Shown here piece after piece: positions 8,635 to 17,093 of a stretch of 40,857 nucleotides of DNA. Position numbers and translations under genes: made by a program. The notes beneath the pieces were generated by a model. It had not been told where the DNA came from. It did not search any database and was given only the letters and a program-made list of their open reading frames with translations. The stretch is from Clostridiales bacterium (lineage in GTDB: Bacteria; Bacillota; Clostridia; Lachnospirales; Lachnospiraceae): NCBI GenBank assembly GCA_021204025.1, contig JAJQAC010000004.1, positions 1 to 40,857 on the forward strand, written 5' to 3'. Position 1 is the stretch's first letter, and every line of letters starts with the position of its first letter.

Positions 8635-8760
8635 TTAATCTTCCTCGTCTTCTTCCTCAGAGACGATCGCGCCTATGGTAGAGAGCATGGTTACAACCAC
8701 CGATACGACCGTAAAGAGGATAACTGCCAGTATAATTGCGAGAAACAGGATAATTTCCAT
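8635..8760 (-). CDS. 41-aa single-pass membrane protein
   Basis: A short gene with a complete set of signals: promoter at 8798-8826, GGAGG ribosome site (8767-8771) seven bases before ATG, and a terminator at 8554-8585. The protein begins MEIILFLAIILAVILFTVVS, forms one membrane helix to about residue 30, and ends in a strongly acidic tail, EEEDEED. No family is recognised. Small single-pass proteins of this sort may modulate a membrane complex, but nothing here shows a partner. The neighbouring leftward MFS gene is upstream and has no sign of sharing the transcript. Confidence 0.7.
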   Translation of the reverse strand: MEIILFLAIILAVILFTVVSVVVTMLSTIGAIVSEEEDEED

Positions 8761-8797
8761 CTTCAACCTCCAATCCATTCACGAAACATCTGGTAAA

Positions 8798-8826
8798 AGT
8801 ATAACATTTCAAAGTCTTTTTTTCAA
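8798..8826 (-). promoter_or_regulatory. Strong sigma-A promoter of the 41-aa protein gene
   Basis: Leftward TTGAAA (8821-8826) and TATACT (8798-8803) are spaced by exactly 17 bp, with the start predicted about 30 bp before the ATG. Confidence 0.75.
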
Positions 8827-8899
8827 GTATATCTGTAAAATCCGGTTTTATCAAATCTGGTTTTGTCATTTCGAGATTCAGATAACCAGGCGGACAGTC

Positions 8900-10108
8900 T
8901 CAGGTCCGTGCCTTCTGCTTCTGTTCCAGCCGCCAGTAAATCAATGACATCAGCGTAGCCAGCGCAAAAGCGACAAAGCCGAACACGAACGGCAGCTTGG
9001 CATTGATGCTATAGATGAGACCGGCAAAGAGCGAGCCAAAGATGCTGCCAAAGGATTTCGTAGAATTGAAAGCGCCCATGATCAGGTTGCTCCCGTCTCC
9101 GCGCCCGAGTTCAGCTATCATGTTCTGTAATAGCGGCAGGCTGATGAAATAAAAGGCAAAGAACAGTACGTTTACCAGCACGAAGGGGATGATACGGTCC
9201 AGCAGAATTACCCCTACAGTAGAAAGCGAGCAGATGGTCATGATTTTCACCATAGACCGGCTGACCTGATTTTTCCGCAGAATCTGCATGCAGATGGTGC
9301 TGTTGGCTATCAGTGAAATCACGCCAAGCCCGGCTTTGATGACTCCGTTATAACCGGACGTAAAACCAAACTGATCGCGGATATAGTAATTGAAGCACTG
9401 TTCAAAAGCCATATACCCCAGATTGCAGAATCCATATACCAAAAACAGTAAAACCATCAGCTGTGTCATAAAACGCCGGCAGTTCCAGAACGCCGCAAAC
9501 GGATTGCATTCTTTTGCCAGTACAGATCCTTTCAGCTGACAGATGTCCTCTGTGGAATCGTCCGCCATAATCAAAAAGAAGCAAACAGCGGTGACGGCCA
9601 GCGTAGCTGCCTGTACCCATACAGACAGGAATACGTTAAATTCACCGATCATTCCGCCCACAAAATAGCCGAAAGAACTCGCCACGCTTTGCACCGTGGC
9701 ATTAATAGCCATGTTGCGCCCCCGTACATTTACATCAGAGCAATTGACCACATAGGTAAGAAAGCTGACATAAGCGCCGCCGACAAACACACCGGCAAAC
9801 ATGCGCGCGAGTACAAACTGAAGCTCGGTACGCGCCACGCCGAAAAACACCTGTCCTATCGCATAACCAATCCCACAGATCAACATCGTACGTCGGCTGG
9901 ATATGTAATCGTTCAGCTTCCCCCAGAACGGAGAAAACAGAAAGTTGGCTGTCATCATGGCCGCCATCGCAACTCCGAACATATAATCACTCAGATGCAG
10001 GGTCTGAATGATCGTTGGCGTCACCGGATGTACAAAACTCGCCGCCATGTTGAACACAAACATCACGGCAAAAAATAAGGTCATATGTGGATTCCCGGAA
10101 TGATTCAC
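8900..10108 (-). CDS. MFS transporter
   Basis: A 402-aa protein with about 12 membrane segments and major facilitator features: FWGKLNDYISSRRTMLICG near residue 60 is the loop 2-3 motif of the family, and RMFAGVFVGGAYVSFLTYVV near residue 107 is the motif of helix 4. A central hydrophilic loop lies near residues 190-215. The fold is that of sugar or drug MFS carriers; the substrate cannot be told. The start is GTG at 10108, chosen for its CAGGAG site (10116-10121). It stands alone, with a GH25 gene upstream on the same strand but 257 bp away. Confidence 0.88.
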   Translation of the reverse strand: MNHSGNPHMTLFFAVMFVFNMAASFVHPVTPTIIQTLHLSDYMFGVAMAAMMTANFLFSPFWGKLNDYISSRRTMLICGIGYAIGQVFFGVARTELQFVLARMFAGVFVGGAYVSFLTYVVNCSDVNVRGRNMAINATVQSVASSFGYFVGGMIGEFNVFLSVWVQAATLAVTAVCFFLIMADDSTEDICQLKGSVLAKECNPFAAFWNCRRFMTQLMVLLFLVYGFCNLGYMAFEQCFNYYIRDQFGFTSGYNGVIKAGLGVISLIANSTICMQILRKNQVSRSMVKIMTICSLSTVGVILLDRIIPFVLVNVLFFAFYFISLPLLQNMIAELGRGDGSNLIMGAFNSTKSFGSIFGSLFAGLIYSINAKLPFVFGFVAFALATLMSLIYWRLEQKQKART

Positions 10109-10196
10109 GAAATTATCTCCTGTAACGTATATTTTTCTCCTTAAATTGCGACAGCCGGATATGAGCGCGGGGCATCTCGCTGCTGAGCCGTCAGAA

Positions 10197-10221
10197 CGGG
10201 AGATCTGTTGGAGATATCCCG
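10197..10221. repeat. Short inverted repeat between GH25 and MFS genes
   Basis: CGGGAGATCT (10197-10206) pairs with AGATATCCCG (10212-10221) with one mismatch and a 5-base loop. There is no T-run on either side, so it may be an operator or a weak RNA hairpin after the GH25 gene. Confidence 0.3.
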
Positions 10222-10365
10222 CTTCCCTTGCAGAGTATACGCATCTTTGGGCAGAAAATCAATGCTAAATTTTAATATCAGCGGTATCAAATATTAATAC
10301 GGCAGGCAGAAATCATTGTGAGACAGGAATCATTGGAATCCATTTGTAATTTCGTGACCATTCTG

Positions 10366-11265
10366 TTATTTCGTGATCATCTGTATATTCAGATCCACAT
10401 CGCCGGTGATCCCATCCACCCGCCCGCTCTCAGTATATTGCCAGAAAGAAAAATCATAAGGCGTCTGTGGGAGCGGCTGATAGTCGGCGTACCAGATCGG
10501 ATAGTCCGCCAGTTCTTTTAAGTCAAGCCAGTATGCCTGCCAGATCATATTGCAGTAAATCATGGCGTCGTATCCGGCGTCCCGGACGGTATCGCAGAAC
10601 GCGGTGGCGTTTAGGGTAAACTGTTCGCGGGTTACGGTATTGACACGCGATTCCACGCCGGTCACATGCTCCGGATCAAAGACGATCGGCAGCTGCAGGT
10701 TATAACCGTCCAGACAACTCAGGGCAAACTGTGCTTCTTCGATGGCTTCTTCCTCATTGATTGCCTGGGAGAAGAAATATACGCCGACATCCAGTCCGGC
10801 CTGCTGCGCGCCTCTGATATTCTCAAAAAATGCGGAATCAACATTCAGGCTTCCCGCTGTGCCATATCCGCGGTATCCGAGTCTCAGGATGACAAACTCG
10901 ATTCCGGCATCCTTTACCCGCTTCCAGTCAACATCCCCCTGATAATAGGAAACGTCAACACCGACACGGGAAGCAGTGTGCTCATCCTCATAGGAGAGCC
11001 GGTCTCCGTTGCGGACAAAGCCGTCAGGATCATAAGGATTGGGAGCAACATCCGGGTCAATCTCCATCTGATAGGTATTATCGTGGGTATCGACAAAGGT
11101 CATCGTCAGCGGGTCGTCTACGGTGATGGTAATCTCTGCGGTTTCCTGCGTGGCACTGCTGCCGGTTTCTGTTGAAGTGCAGGCGGCAAGAGTAAGCATC
11201 ACGGTCAGGATAACAGACAGAACTATGACGGATGATGGTTTTTGTATGAACAAATGAATTTTCAT
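10366..11265 (-). CDS. GH25 lysozyme-like lipoprotein
   Basis: A 299-aa exported protein. Residues 10-28 are a signal peptide ending in the lipobox LAAC (Cys29), so it is predicted to be lipid-anchored at the outer face of the membrane. A linker to residue 100 is followed by a glycosyl hydrolase 25 domain: VGVDVSYYQGDVDW (Asp104), FVILRLGYRGYG, GVYFFSQAIN, and the catalytic-type pair in LPIVFDPEH (Asp197, Glu199), ending with FWQYTESGRVDGITGDVDLN. GH25 enzymes cleave the N-acetylmuramic acid-beta-1,4-GlcNAc bond of peptidoglycan. The ATG at 11265 begins MKIHLFI; GAGGTG (11281-11286) is 15 bases away, which is long, and GTG at 11283 in frame is an alternative start. Confidence 0.9.
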   Translation of the reverse strand: MKIHLFIQKPSSVIVLSVILTVMLTLAACTSTETGSSATQETAEITITVDDPLTMTFVDTHDNTYQMEIDPDVAPNPYDPDGFVRNGDRLSYEDEHTASRVGVDVSYYQGDVDWKRVKDAGIEFVILRLGYRGYGTAGSLNVDSAFFENIRGAQQAGLDVGVYFFSQAINEEEAIEEAQFALSCLDGYNLQLPIVFDPEHVTGVESRVNTVTREQFTLNATAFCDTVRDAGYDAMIYCNMIWQAYWLDLKELADYPIWYADYQPLPQTPYDFSFWQYTESGRVDGITGDVDLNIQMITK

Positions 11266-11292
11266 GAAGTCTATTTTTATCACCTCATGTCT

Positions 11293-11321
11293 ATCATACG
11301 ATAAAAAATGGGAAAGTACAA
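11293..11321 (-). promoter_or_regulatory. Sigma-A promoter of the GH25 gene
   Basis: Leftward TTGTAC (11316-11321) and TATGAT (11293-11298), spacer 17 bp. The predicted start (about 11286) coincides with the GAGGTG ribosome site, so the leader would be only about 20 nt. Confidence 0.6.
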
Positions 11322-11404
11322 ATGGAAATATAGAGGGAATGTTCATAGAGGCAGGAAAGAGACGGGAGGATGGTATTGAAAGCAGATAAAGAGTGCAACA
11401 TGTC

Positions 11405-11433
11405 TTGACAAGTGTGTAAATAATGCGCATAAT
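11405..11433 (+). promoter_or_regulatory. Sigma-A promoter of hicAB
   Basis: TTGACA (11405-11410) and CATAAT (11428-11433), spacer 17 bp, about 20 bp before hicA. HicB typically binds such a site and represses the pair. Confidence 0.65.
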
Positions 11434-11454
11434 ATACCTGGAAAGGGGAGTTGG

Positions 11455-11625
11455 ATGAAGCAGCGGGATTTGATTGGAAAACTTCAGAGTATAGGATTTG
11501 AATTTTATCGGCATGGCGGAAATCATGATATATACAAAAGAGGGAAGGATGAAGAGAAGATACCCAGACACAAGGAAATAAATGAAAGACTGGCAAAAGC
11601 AATATTAAGAAAATGGGGATTGTGA
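11455..11625 (+). CDS. hicA: HicA-family mRNA interferase toxin
   Basis: A 56-aa protein with the HicA double-stranded-RNA-binding-like fold signature: RDLIGKLQSIGFEFYRHGGN followed by HDIYKR, then IPRHKEINERLAKAILRKWG. The His in GGNHDIY matches the catalytic histidine of HicA toxins, which cut mRNA and arrest growth. The ATG follows AAAGGGGAG. The gene lies 35 bp before hicB, the usual toxin-first order. Confidence 0.9.
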   Translation: MKQRDLIGKLQSIGFEFYRHGGNHDIYKRGKDEEKIPRHKEINERLAKAILRKWGL

Positions 11626-11660
11626 AGCCATGTGTCGCGAAGTGATGGAGGAGAAAGATA

Positions 11661-12095
11661 ATGAAAGTAGCTTATCCGGTAATATTTACGGAGGTAGATA
11701 CAAATATTCTGATAGAGGTTCCGGATCTGGATATTTTGACGGAATCTAACGAAGAAGGAAAGGAAAAAGGAACTTTAGCGGATGCCATTATGATGGCAAG
11801 AGATGCGATTGGAATTGCCTGTATTTCCGCGGAGGATCAGGGAAAATCATTTGTAAATCCATCTGTCATTACGGATATTGATGTGAGTAAAGGTGCTTTT
11901 GCCAGTGATGGGAAAGGTGTTGTTTCGCTGGTTGATGTAGACCTGGCAGAATATCGCAGACGGATGGATAATCGTATGGTTCGGAGAAACGTTACACTTC
12001 CGAACTGGTTGAATGCAGAAGCAGACAGATTACATCTGAATGTCTCCAGAGTACTGCAGGAAGCGTTGGCGGATAAGGTGACTGGTTTGAAGTAA
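11661..12095 (+). CDS. hicB: HicB-family antitoxin
   Basis: A 144-aa antitoxin. The N-terminal part (YPVIFTEVDTNILIEVPDLD ... LADAIMMARDAIGIACISAE) is the partially degraded RNase H fold that binds and blocks HicA. The C-terminal part (RNVTLPNWLNAEADRLHLNV then SRVLQEAL) is a ribbon-helix-helix DNA-binding domain, which would repress the operon. The ATG follows GGAGGAG. No terminator is obvious after it. Confidence 0.9.
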   Translation: MKVAYPVIFTEVDTNILIEVPDLDILTESNEEGKEKGTLADAIMMARDAIGIACISAEDQGKSFVNPSVITDIDVSKGAFASDGKGVVSLVDVDLAEYRRRMDNRMVRRNVTLPNWLNAEADRLHLNVSRVLQEALADKVTGLK

Positions 12096-12210
12096 CCGCT
12101 TTGGATCGGATACGATACGAAACTGGCGGGTTAGTTGTGATAGACAGGAGTATAAATAAACAGGGCATCTGCGCTGGGGTGTAGTAAATAAGCCGTGAAT
12201 CAGAAGAACC

Positions 12211-12224
12211 GATAACCGGTTATC
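12211..12224. promoter_or_regulatory. Perfect palindrome, candidate operator
   Basis: GATAACCGGTTATC is a perfect 14-bp palindrome about 110 bp before the candidate promoter. A related sequence lies at 12351-12363 just after it. Confidence 0.35.
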
Positions 12225-12302
12225 ACAAATCAGAAATTGACAGTTGTCATGAGTGGTGATAATATCTGTAATAATATTAACATAATATTGAAGATTAAAA
12301 AG

Positions 12303-12331
12303 TTCCATGTCCGAAATTTTTTTGTTATAAT
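12303..12331 (+). promoter_or_regulatory. Candidate promoter of the ABC transporter operon
   Basis: TATAAT (12326-12331) is a perfect -10; TTCCAT (12303-12308) at 17 bp is a poor -35, which suggests help from an activator. Confidence 0.5.
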
Positions 12332-12350
12332 GAACATGTTATTCTGATAA

Positions 12351-12363
12351 GATAACGGTTGTC
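12351..12363. promoter_or_regulatory. Second GATAAC-type motif after the promoter
   Basis: GATAACGGTTGTC closely resembles the palindrome at 12211-12224 (GATAACCGGTTATC) with one base fewer. It lies about 20 bp after the -10, where a repressor could block transcription. The two sites are 140 bp apart. Confidence 0.3.
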
Positions 12364-12600
12364 AGACAGGAGGAAAAGAAGGTTGAAAAGGGAACTTGAG
12401 GACAGCTGAGCGTCCGCAGTTTATGATTGAAGAAAAATAAAAATATATTAAGTTATGTACGCGTTCCAAGGCGTCGCTGGCAGTAAGTTACCTGAATGAA
12501 TTTTCACGGAGGTGAAGGAAAACCGACCGGATCAGGAGCGTTCAGGAACCAATAAAAAATGTAACTGTTGACACAATCAAATTCATATGAGGAGGAATTT

Positions 12601-14190
12601 ATGATGAAAAAATCAAAGAGATTGGCGTCTTTGCTTTTAGCGTCCATGATGCTTCTGACGGCATGTGGCGGGGGAAGCGGGACAACAGCGGCAACGGAAA
12701 CTACTGCCGCGGCAGCAGAATCCGCTGCGGACACAGCTTCGGCGGAGACTGCGGAAGGCGAAAGGGAGTATGCGGACACGGTCCGGGTAGTTCTGAACAG
12801 CGAGCCATCCAACATTGATCCGCACAATAATACGAGACTCACATCGTGGGCTGTGCAGGAAGAAGTGTTTGATAAGCTGGTGACAAAGGTTGATGGAGAG
12901 ATCGTTGCGGATCTGGCGACGGACTGGGAGCAGATTGATGACCGGACTACCCGTTTTTATCTGAGAGATGATGTTACTTTTCATGACGGAAGTAAACTGA
13001 CAGCGGAAGATGTGGCGTTTTCTCTGAAACGCGCCTGTGAGTCATCGGGATCGCAGACATTTTTTATCGCGTTTGATGCTGGAAATATCAATGTTGTAGA
13101 TGAGTATACCGTGGATGTGGCGACAAAGGAACCTTTTGCGGCAGTGCTGAATTATCTTGCAAGCGCCAGAGGCGCAATTCTGTGCAAGAGCGCGGTAGAA
13201 AGCATGGGTGATGAGGAGTATGGCCGCAACCCGGTTGGTTCCGGTCCGTTTAAATTCGTTTCGTGGACGACAGGGAGCGAGATTGTACTGGAAAGAAATG
13301 AAGATTACTGGGGAGAGAAGCCGGCTTATCAGAATCTGCAGTTCCGGTTTGTGACGGAAGCCTCTAACCGTGCGATTGAACTGGAAACCGGTGGCACGGA
13401 TATTGTTTACAGTATCGTGGCCAATGACGCGGAGCGACTCAAATCGAATCCGGATGTACAGATTATTTCCGGGCCGGCGTATCAGTTTATCTATGTTTCC
13501 TTTAATATGAGTGACGAGACTCTGAAAAACGAGAAACTTCGTCAGGCTTTGGTACAGGCAATCGATATCCCGTCCCTGGTAGATGCCGTGTATGGAGAGA
13601 GCGCACAGGTGGCAGACAGTTATATGTCTCCGAATGTTGCCTATCATGCGTCAATGGAGGCAAAGACCTATGATCCGGAAGCAGCTAAGGCATTGCTTGA
13701 AGAGGCCGGCTACGGAGATGGACTGGAACTTACCATTAAGATGGCAGATGATACGACTTTCAGCACGATGGCTGAGATCGTGCAGGGCATGTGGGCTGAG
13801 ATTGGCGTAACGGCTAATATTGAGATTATGGAACAGGCCACTTATCTGGAGCAGGCTAATGTCGGAGAGGTTCAGATTGCAATGGCTTCTACCAATGCAG
13901 TCAGCGGCGATCCGGATAACGCGCTTATGATCTGGAGAACGACAGCGGTGAATGCGATTCAGGCGTGCGATCCGCAGATCGATGCTTATCTGGATGAAGG
14001 CGCAAAGGAATTTGACAGTGTGAAGCGTGCTGAGATTTACGAAGAAGCGCAGCAGTATTTGTGGGATAAGGATTATTGTGTCCCGATCGCGTTCCCGAAT
14101 GTGACTTATGGCTGCAGCAATCAGGTGGAAAATCTTGAGTGCAGTCCGGGCAGCACACCGGATCTGGCAAAGGTTGTCATTTACCAGTAA
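12601..14190 (+). CDS. Family-5 ABC transporter substrate-binding lipoprotein
   Basis: A 529-aa extracellular solute-binding protein of family 5 (oligopeptide, dipeptide or nickel type). A signal peptide ends in the lipobox LTAC (Cys22), followed by a Thr/Ala-rich linker to about residue 50. The mature part starts VRVVLNSEPSNIDPHNN and has the family stretches FYLRDDVTFHDGSKLTAEDV and NPVGSGPFKFVSW, and DPEAAKALLEEAGY. It delivers its ligand to the permeases encoded next. ATG 12601 is 5 bases after GGAGG; the following ATG at 12604 is equally possible. A terminator-like hairpin follows the gene, so it is probably made in excess over the permeases. Confidence 0.95.
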   Translation: MMKKSKRLASLLLASMMLLTACGGGSGTTAATETTAAAAESAADTASAETAEGEREYADTVRVVLNSEPSNIDPHNNTRLTSWAVQEEVFDKLVTKVDGEIVADLATDWEQIDDRTTRFYLRDDVTFHDGSKLTAEDVAFSLKRACESSGSQTFFIAFDAGNINVVDEYTVDVATKEPFAAVLNYLASARGAILCKSAVESMGDEEYGRNPVGSGPFKFVSWTTGSEIVLERNEDYWGEKPAYQNLQFRFVTEASNRAIELETGGTDIVYSIVANDAERLKSNPDVQIISGPAYQFIYVSFNMSDETLKNEKLRQALVQAIDIPSLVDAVYGESAQVADSYMSPNVAYHASMEAKTYDPEAAKALLEEAGYGDGLELTIKMADDTTFSTMAEIVQGMWAEIGVTANIEIMEQATYLEQANVGEVQIAMASTNAVSGDPDNALMIWRTTAVNAIQACDPQIDAYLDEGAKEFDSVKRAEIYEEAQQYLWDKDYCVPIAFPNVTYGCSNQVENLECSPGSTPDLAKVVIYQ

Positions 14191-14203
14191 AAGATAAAAT
14201 CGT

Positions 14204-14248
14204 GCCAGCTGCAGGGAAGCAATTTGTTCTGCAGCTGGCTTTCTGTTT
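14204..14248 (+). terminator. Intra-operon terminator after the binding-protein gene
   Basis: GCCAGCTGCAG (14204-14214) and CTGCAGCTGGC (14229-14239) are perfect 11-bp arms with a 14-base loop, followed by TTTCTGTTTT. It sits between the binding-protein gene and the first permease with no new promoter seen, so partial read-through is likely. Confidence 0.8.
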
Positions 14249-14266
14249 TCAAAGGAGTACGAAATT

Positions 14267-15235
14267 ATGTTGCGATATGTGGGCAAACGTCTGCTTATGA
14301 TGATACCGGTTCTGCTCGGCGTGTCTTTTGTGGTATTTACGATGCTGTATTTTACACCGGGAGATCCGGCAGTGCAGATACTGGGAGACGGAGCCAGTAC
14401 GGAGGCGATTGAGGCACTTCGGGAAGAAATGGGGCTCAACAATCCGTTCTGGATACGATTTCTGACATATGTGAAGGATCTGGTCATCGATCATGACATG
14501 GGCATATCCTATTCGACGAACCGGCCGGTTCTGGATGAGATTCTGTCCAGATTTCCGACAACGATCGAACTGGCGGCGCTCAGTGTGCTGATTGCTACCT
14601 GCATTGGTATATTTTGCGGAATTGTTGCTTCCGTGCGTCAATATTCGATTTTTGATCATCTGGCAACGGTAGCTTCTATGATTGGCGTCTCGATGCCGAA
14701 TTTCTGGCAGGGGCTGATGATGATTCTGTTATTTTCTGTTTATCTGGGATGGCTTCCGGCTTCTGGTTTTGATAGAGCGATCTGCTGGATTATGCCATCG
14801 TTAACCATCGGAACTAGTACGGCAGCCAGTATCATGCGTATGACACGTTCCAGCATGCTGGAGGTAATCCGCCAGGATTATATCCGTACGGCAAGGGCAA
14901 AGGGTCAGAGCGAGCTGGTAGTGATTATGCATCATGCACTGAAAAATGCGATTATTCCCGTATTGACAACGATTGGAATTTCTTTTGGACGGATGCTGGG
15001 CGGAGCTGTGCTGACCGAATCGATTTTCGCGATTCCGGGACTGGGAAGTCTGATTGTAAATGCAATTAAGGCCAGGGATTATCCGGTCGTTCAGGGAGGC
15101 GTTCTGTTTATCGCGTTTGTGTTTGGCTTTGTTAATCTGGCTGTAGATATTCTTTATGCATATTGTGACCCGAGAATCAAGTCTCAGTATGCCGGAGGAA
15201 GAAAGAAGAAATGGAAGGGAGGCGAGCAGGCATGA
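14267..15235 (+). CDS. ABC transporter permease, DppB/OppB type
   Basis: A 322-aa inner membrane permease with about six membrane helices. The N-terminus MLRYVGKRLLMMIPVLLGVS and the DPAVQILG segment are typical of DppB/OppB proteins. The cytoplasmic EAA loop is RTARAKGQSELVVIMHHALK near residue 205, which contacts the ATPases. The start follows AAAGGAG. It is coupled by ATGA to the second permease. Confidence 0.95.
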   Translation: MLRYVGKRLLMMIPVLLGVSFVVFTMLYFTPGDPAVQILGDGASTEAIEALREEMGLNNPFWIRFLTYVKDLVIDHDMGISYSTNRPVLDEILSRFPTTIELAALSVLIATCIGIFCGIVASVRQYSIFDHLATVASMIGVSMPNFWQGLMMILLFSVYLGWLPASGFDRAICWIMPSLTIGTSTAASIMRMTRSSMLEVIRQDYIRTARAKGQSELVVIMHHALKNAIIPVLTTIGISFGRMLGGAVLTESIFAIPGLGSLIVNAIKARDYPVVQGGVLFIAFVFGFVNLAVDILYAYCDPRIKSQYAGGRKKKWKGGEQA

Positions 15236-16104
15236 ACAGAGAAGGGCAGGACAATGACAGGAAATCCGGTCAGTTTATGGAATTGTTGAGCCGCCTTCTG
15301 ATGAATAAAGCGGCTGTGATCGGTCTGATAATTCTGCTGGTACTGATTTTCTGCGCGGTGTTTGCGGATGTCATTACTCCGTATGATTATGCGGCCCAGG
15401 ATCTGAAAAATCGCTTTGTCAGTCCCTGTTATGCGCATCCGTTTGGAACGGATAACCTTGGGAGAGATATCCTGAGCAGGGTGATCTACGGCGCAAGAAT
15501 TTCTCTTTCCGTAGGAGTCCTGAGCGTCTGCCTGTCGGCAGTTGTAGGGATTATACTCGGGGCAATAGCGGGATTTTATGGAGGCGCACCGGATAATCTG
15601 ATTATGCGGGTTATGGATATTTTTCTGGCGATCCCGAATCTTCTTCTGGCTATTTCCATTGCGGCGACCCTGGGGAATGGGATTCCGAATCTGATTATGG
15701 CTATCGGCATCGGCGCGGCGCCAACCTATGCACGGATTGTAAGAGCTTCGGTCCTCTCTCTGAAGGAACAGGAATTTGTGGAAGCGGCGCGTGCGGTAGG
15801 TGCAAGTGATGCCCAGATCATAGCGTCTCATATTATTCCAAATTGTCTGGCTCCGATTATTGTTCAGATGACACTTGGCGTGGCGTCAGCGATTTTGTCG
15901 ACGGCAAGTCTGAGTTTTATCGGTCTGGGGATTGCTCCGCCAACTTCGGAGTGGGGTTCTATGCTGTCAGCGGGGCGGCAGTATATCCGGGACGCATGGT
16001 ATATCGTAACTTTTCCGGGGCTGGCGATCATGGTAACAATTTTCGGGTTAAATCTGTTTGGGGACGGCCTGCGTGATGCGTTGGATCCGAAACTTAAGAA
16101 TTAA
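15232..16104 (+). CDS. ABC transporter permease, DppC/OppC type
   Basis: A 290-aa partner permease. HPFGTDNLGRDILSRVIYGA near residue 72 is the family signature, and the EAA loop is VEAARAVGASDAQIIASHII near residue 183. Six membrane helices are likely. I start it at ATG 15232, which overlaps the previous stop (ATGA) and has GGGAGG nine bases before; the in-frame ATG at 15211 would lack a good site. Confidence 0.95.
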   Translation: MNREGQDNDRKSGQFMELLSRLLMNKAAVIGLIILLVLIFCAVFADVITPYDYAAQDLKNRFVSPCYAHPFGTDNLGRDILSRVIYGARISLSVGVLSVCLSAVVGIILGAIAGFYGGAPDNLIMRVMDIFLAIPNLLLAISIAATLGNGIPNLIMAIGIGAAPTYARIVRASVLSLKEQEFVEAARAVGASDAQIIASHIIPNCLAPIIVQMTLGVASAILSTASLSFIGLGIAPPTSEWGSMLSAGRQYIRDAWYIVTFPGLAIMVTIFGLNLFGDGLRDALDPKLKN

Positions 16105-16115
16105 GGCGGTGTGAT

Positions 16116-17093
16116 ATGAGCAGAATTCTGGATATAAAAGACCTATCGATACATTTTTTGCTGAAAAGCGGAACGGTGAAGGCGGTTAACCGGCTCTCTC
16201 TTTCTCTGGATGAGGGAGAGACTCTGGGACTGGTGGGTGAGACGGGGGCCGGAAAGACGACGACTGCTCTTGGCATTATGGGGCTGGTACAGTCCCCGCC
16301 GGGCAAAACACTGGGAGGGGAAATCCTTTTTGATGGCCGGGATCTTCTGAAGCTGCCAACAAGGGAAATGCGCAAAATCCGTGGAAATGACATTTCCATG
16401 ATTTTTCAGGATCCCATGACGAGTTTAAACCCGATTGACACGGTGGGGGAGCAGATTGCGGAAGTGATTAAACTTCACAACAAGGTCTCTCCGGCAGAGG
16501 CGGCGAAAGAAGCGCAGAAAATGCTGGAGATGGTGGGAATTGATGGTTCCCGGTATAATGACTATCCGCATCAGTTTTCCGGAGGTATGAAGCAAAGAGT
16601 GGTAATTGCCATTGCTTTGGCCTGCCATCCGAGGCTGCTGATCGCCGATGAGCCGACAACCGCGCTGGATGTGACCATCCAGGCACAGGTACTGGATCTG
16701 ATGCGCGATTTAAGAGATCAGATGAATACCTCCATGATTCTGATCACCCATGATCTTGGGGTTGTAGCGGAGGTCTGTGATAAGGTGGCAATCATGTATG
16801 CGGGCGAGATCGTAGAATACGGGACGCTTCGGCAGGTGTATAAGAATCCATGTCATTATTATACGAAGGGCCTGTTTGCCTCTATTCCAAATATGAATGA
16901 AAAGGTCCGCCGCCTGACGCCGATTAAAGGAATGATGCCGGATCCGGCAGCTTTGCCCGCCGGATGCAAATTTGCGGAGCGGTGCGAATATGCCGGAGAA
17001 GGATGTGGCGCGGAGCAGGAACTGAGAGATGTGGGAGAAGGGCATCTGGTCAGATGCTTTCAGTGCCGGAAGCAGACGGGGGTGAGCAGATGA
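16116..17093 (+). CDS. ABC transporter ATPase, DppD/OppD type
   Basis: A 325-aa ATPase that powers the transporter from the cytoplasmic side. Walker A GETGAGKT (residues 41-48), Q-loop near [12 protein letters not shown], signature FSGGMKQRV, Walker [13 protein letters not shown] and the switch [11 protein letters not shown] are all intact. The C-terminal extension has the oligopeptide-transporter cysteine cluster ([15 protein letters not shown], then HLVRCF), which in the family binds an iron-sulfur cluster. Its stop overlaps the start of the next ATPase. Confidence 0.95.
   Translation: MSRILDIKDLSIHFLLKSGTVKAVNRLSLSLDEGETLGLVGETGAGKTTTALGIMGLVQSPPGKTLGGEILFDGRDLLKLPTREMRKIRGNDISMIFQDPMTSLNPIDTVGEQIAEVIKLHNKVSPAEAAKEAQKMLEMVGIDGSRYNDYPHQFSGGMKQRVVIAIALACHPRLLIADEPTTALDVTIQAQVLDLMRDLRDQMNTSMILITHDLGVVAEVCDKVAIMYAGEIVEYGTLRQVYKNPCHYYTKGLFASIPNMNEKVRRLTPIKGMMPDPAALPAGCKFAERCEYAGEGCGAEQELRDVGEGHLVRCFQCRKQTGVSR

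Larger units (their letters stand above)
12096..12600. other. Intergenic region hicB to ABC transporter operon
   Basis: A 505-bp gap. It holds a palindrome at 12211-12224, an AT-rich run with near-palindromic AATATT repeats (about 12260-12295), a candidate promoter (12303-12331), a second GATAAC motif (12351-12363) and a GGAGGAAAAGAAGG site before a 9-codon TTG frame (12383-12409) of unclear meaning. The untranslated leader of the transporter would be about 260 nt. No RNA family was recognised in it. Confidence 0.5.

Noticed and set aside
13042-14487. Long minus-strand frames antisense to the ABC transporter genes
   Set aside because: They are shadows of strongly conserved plus-strand genes.
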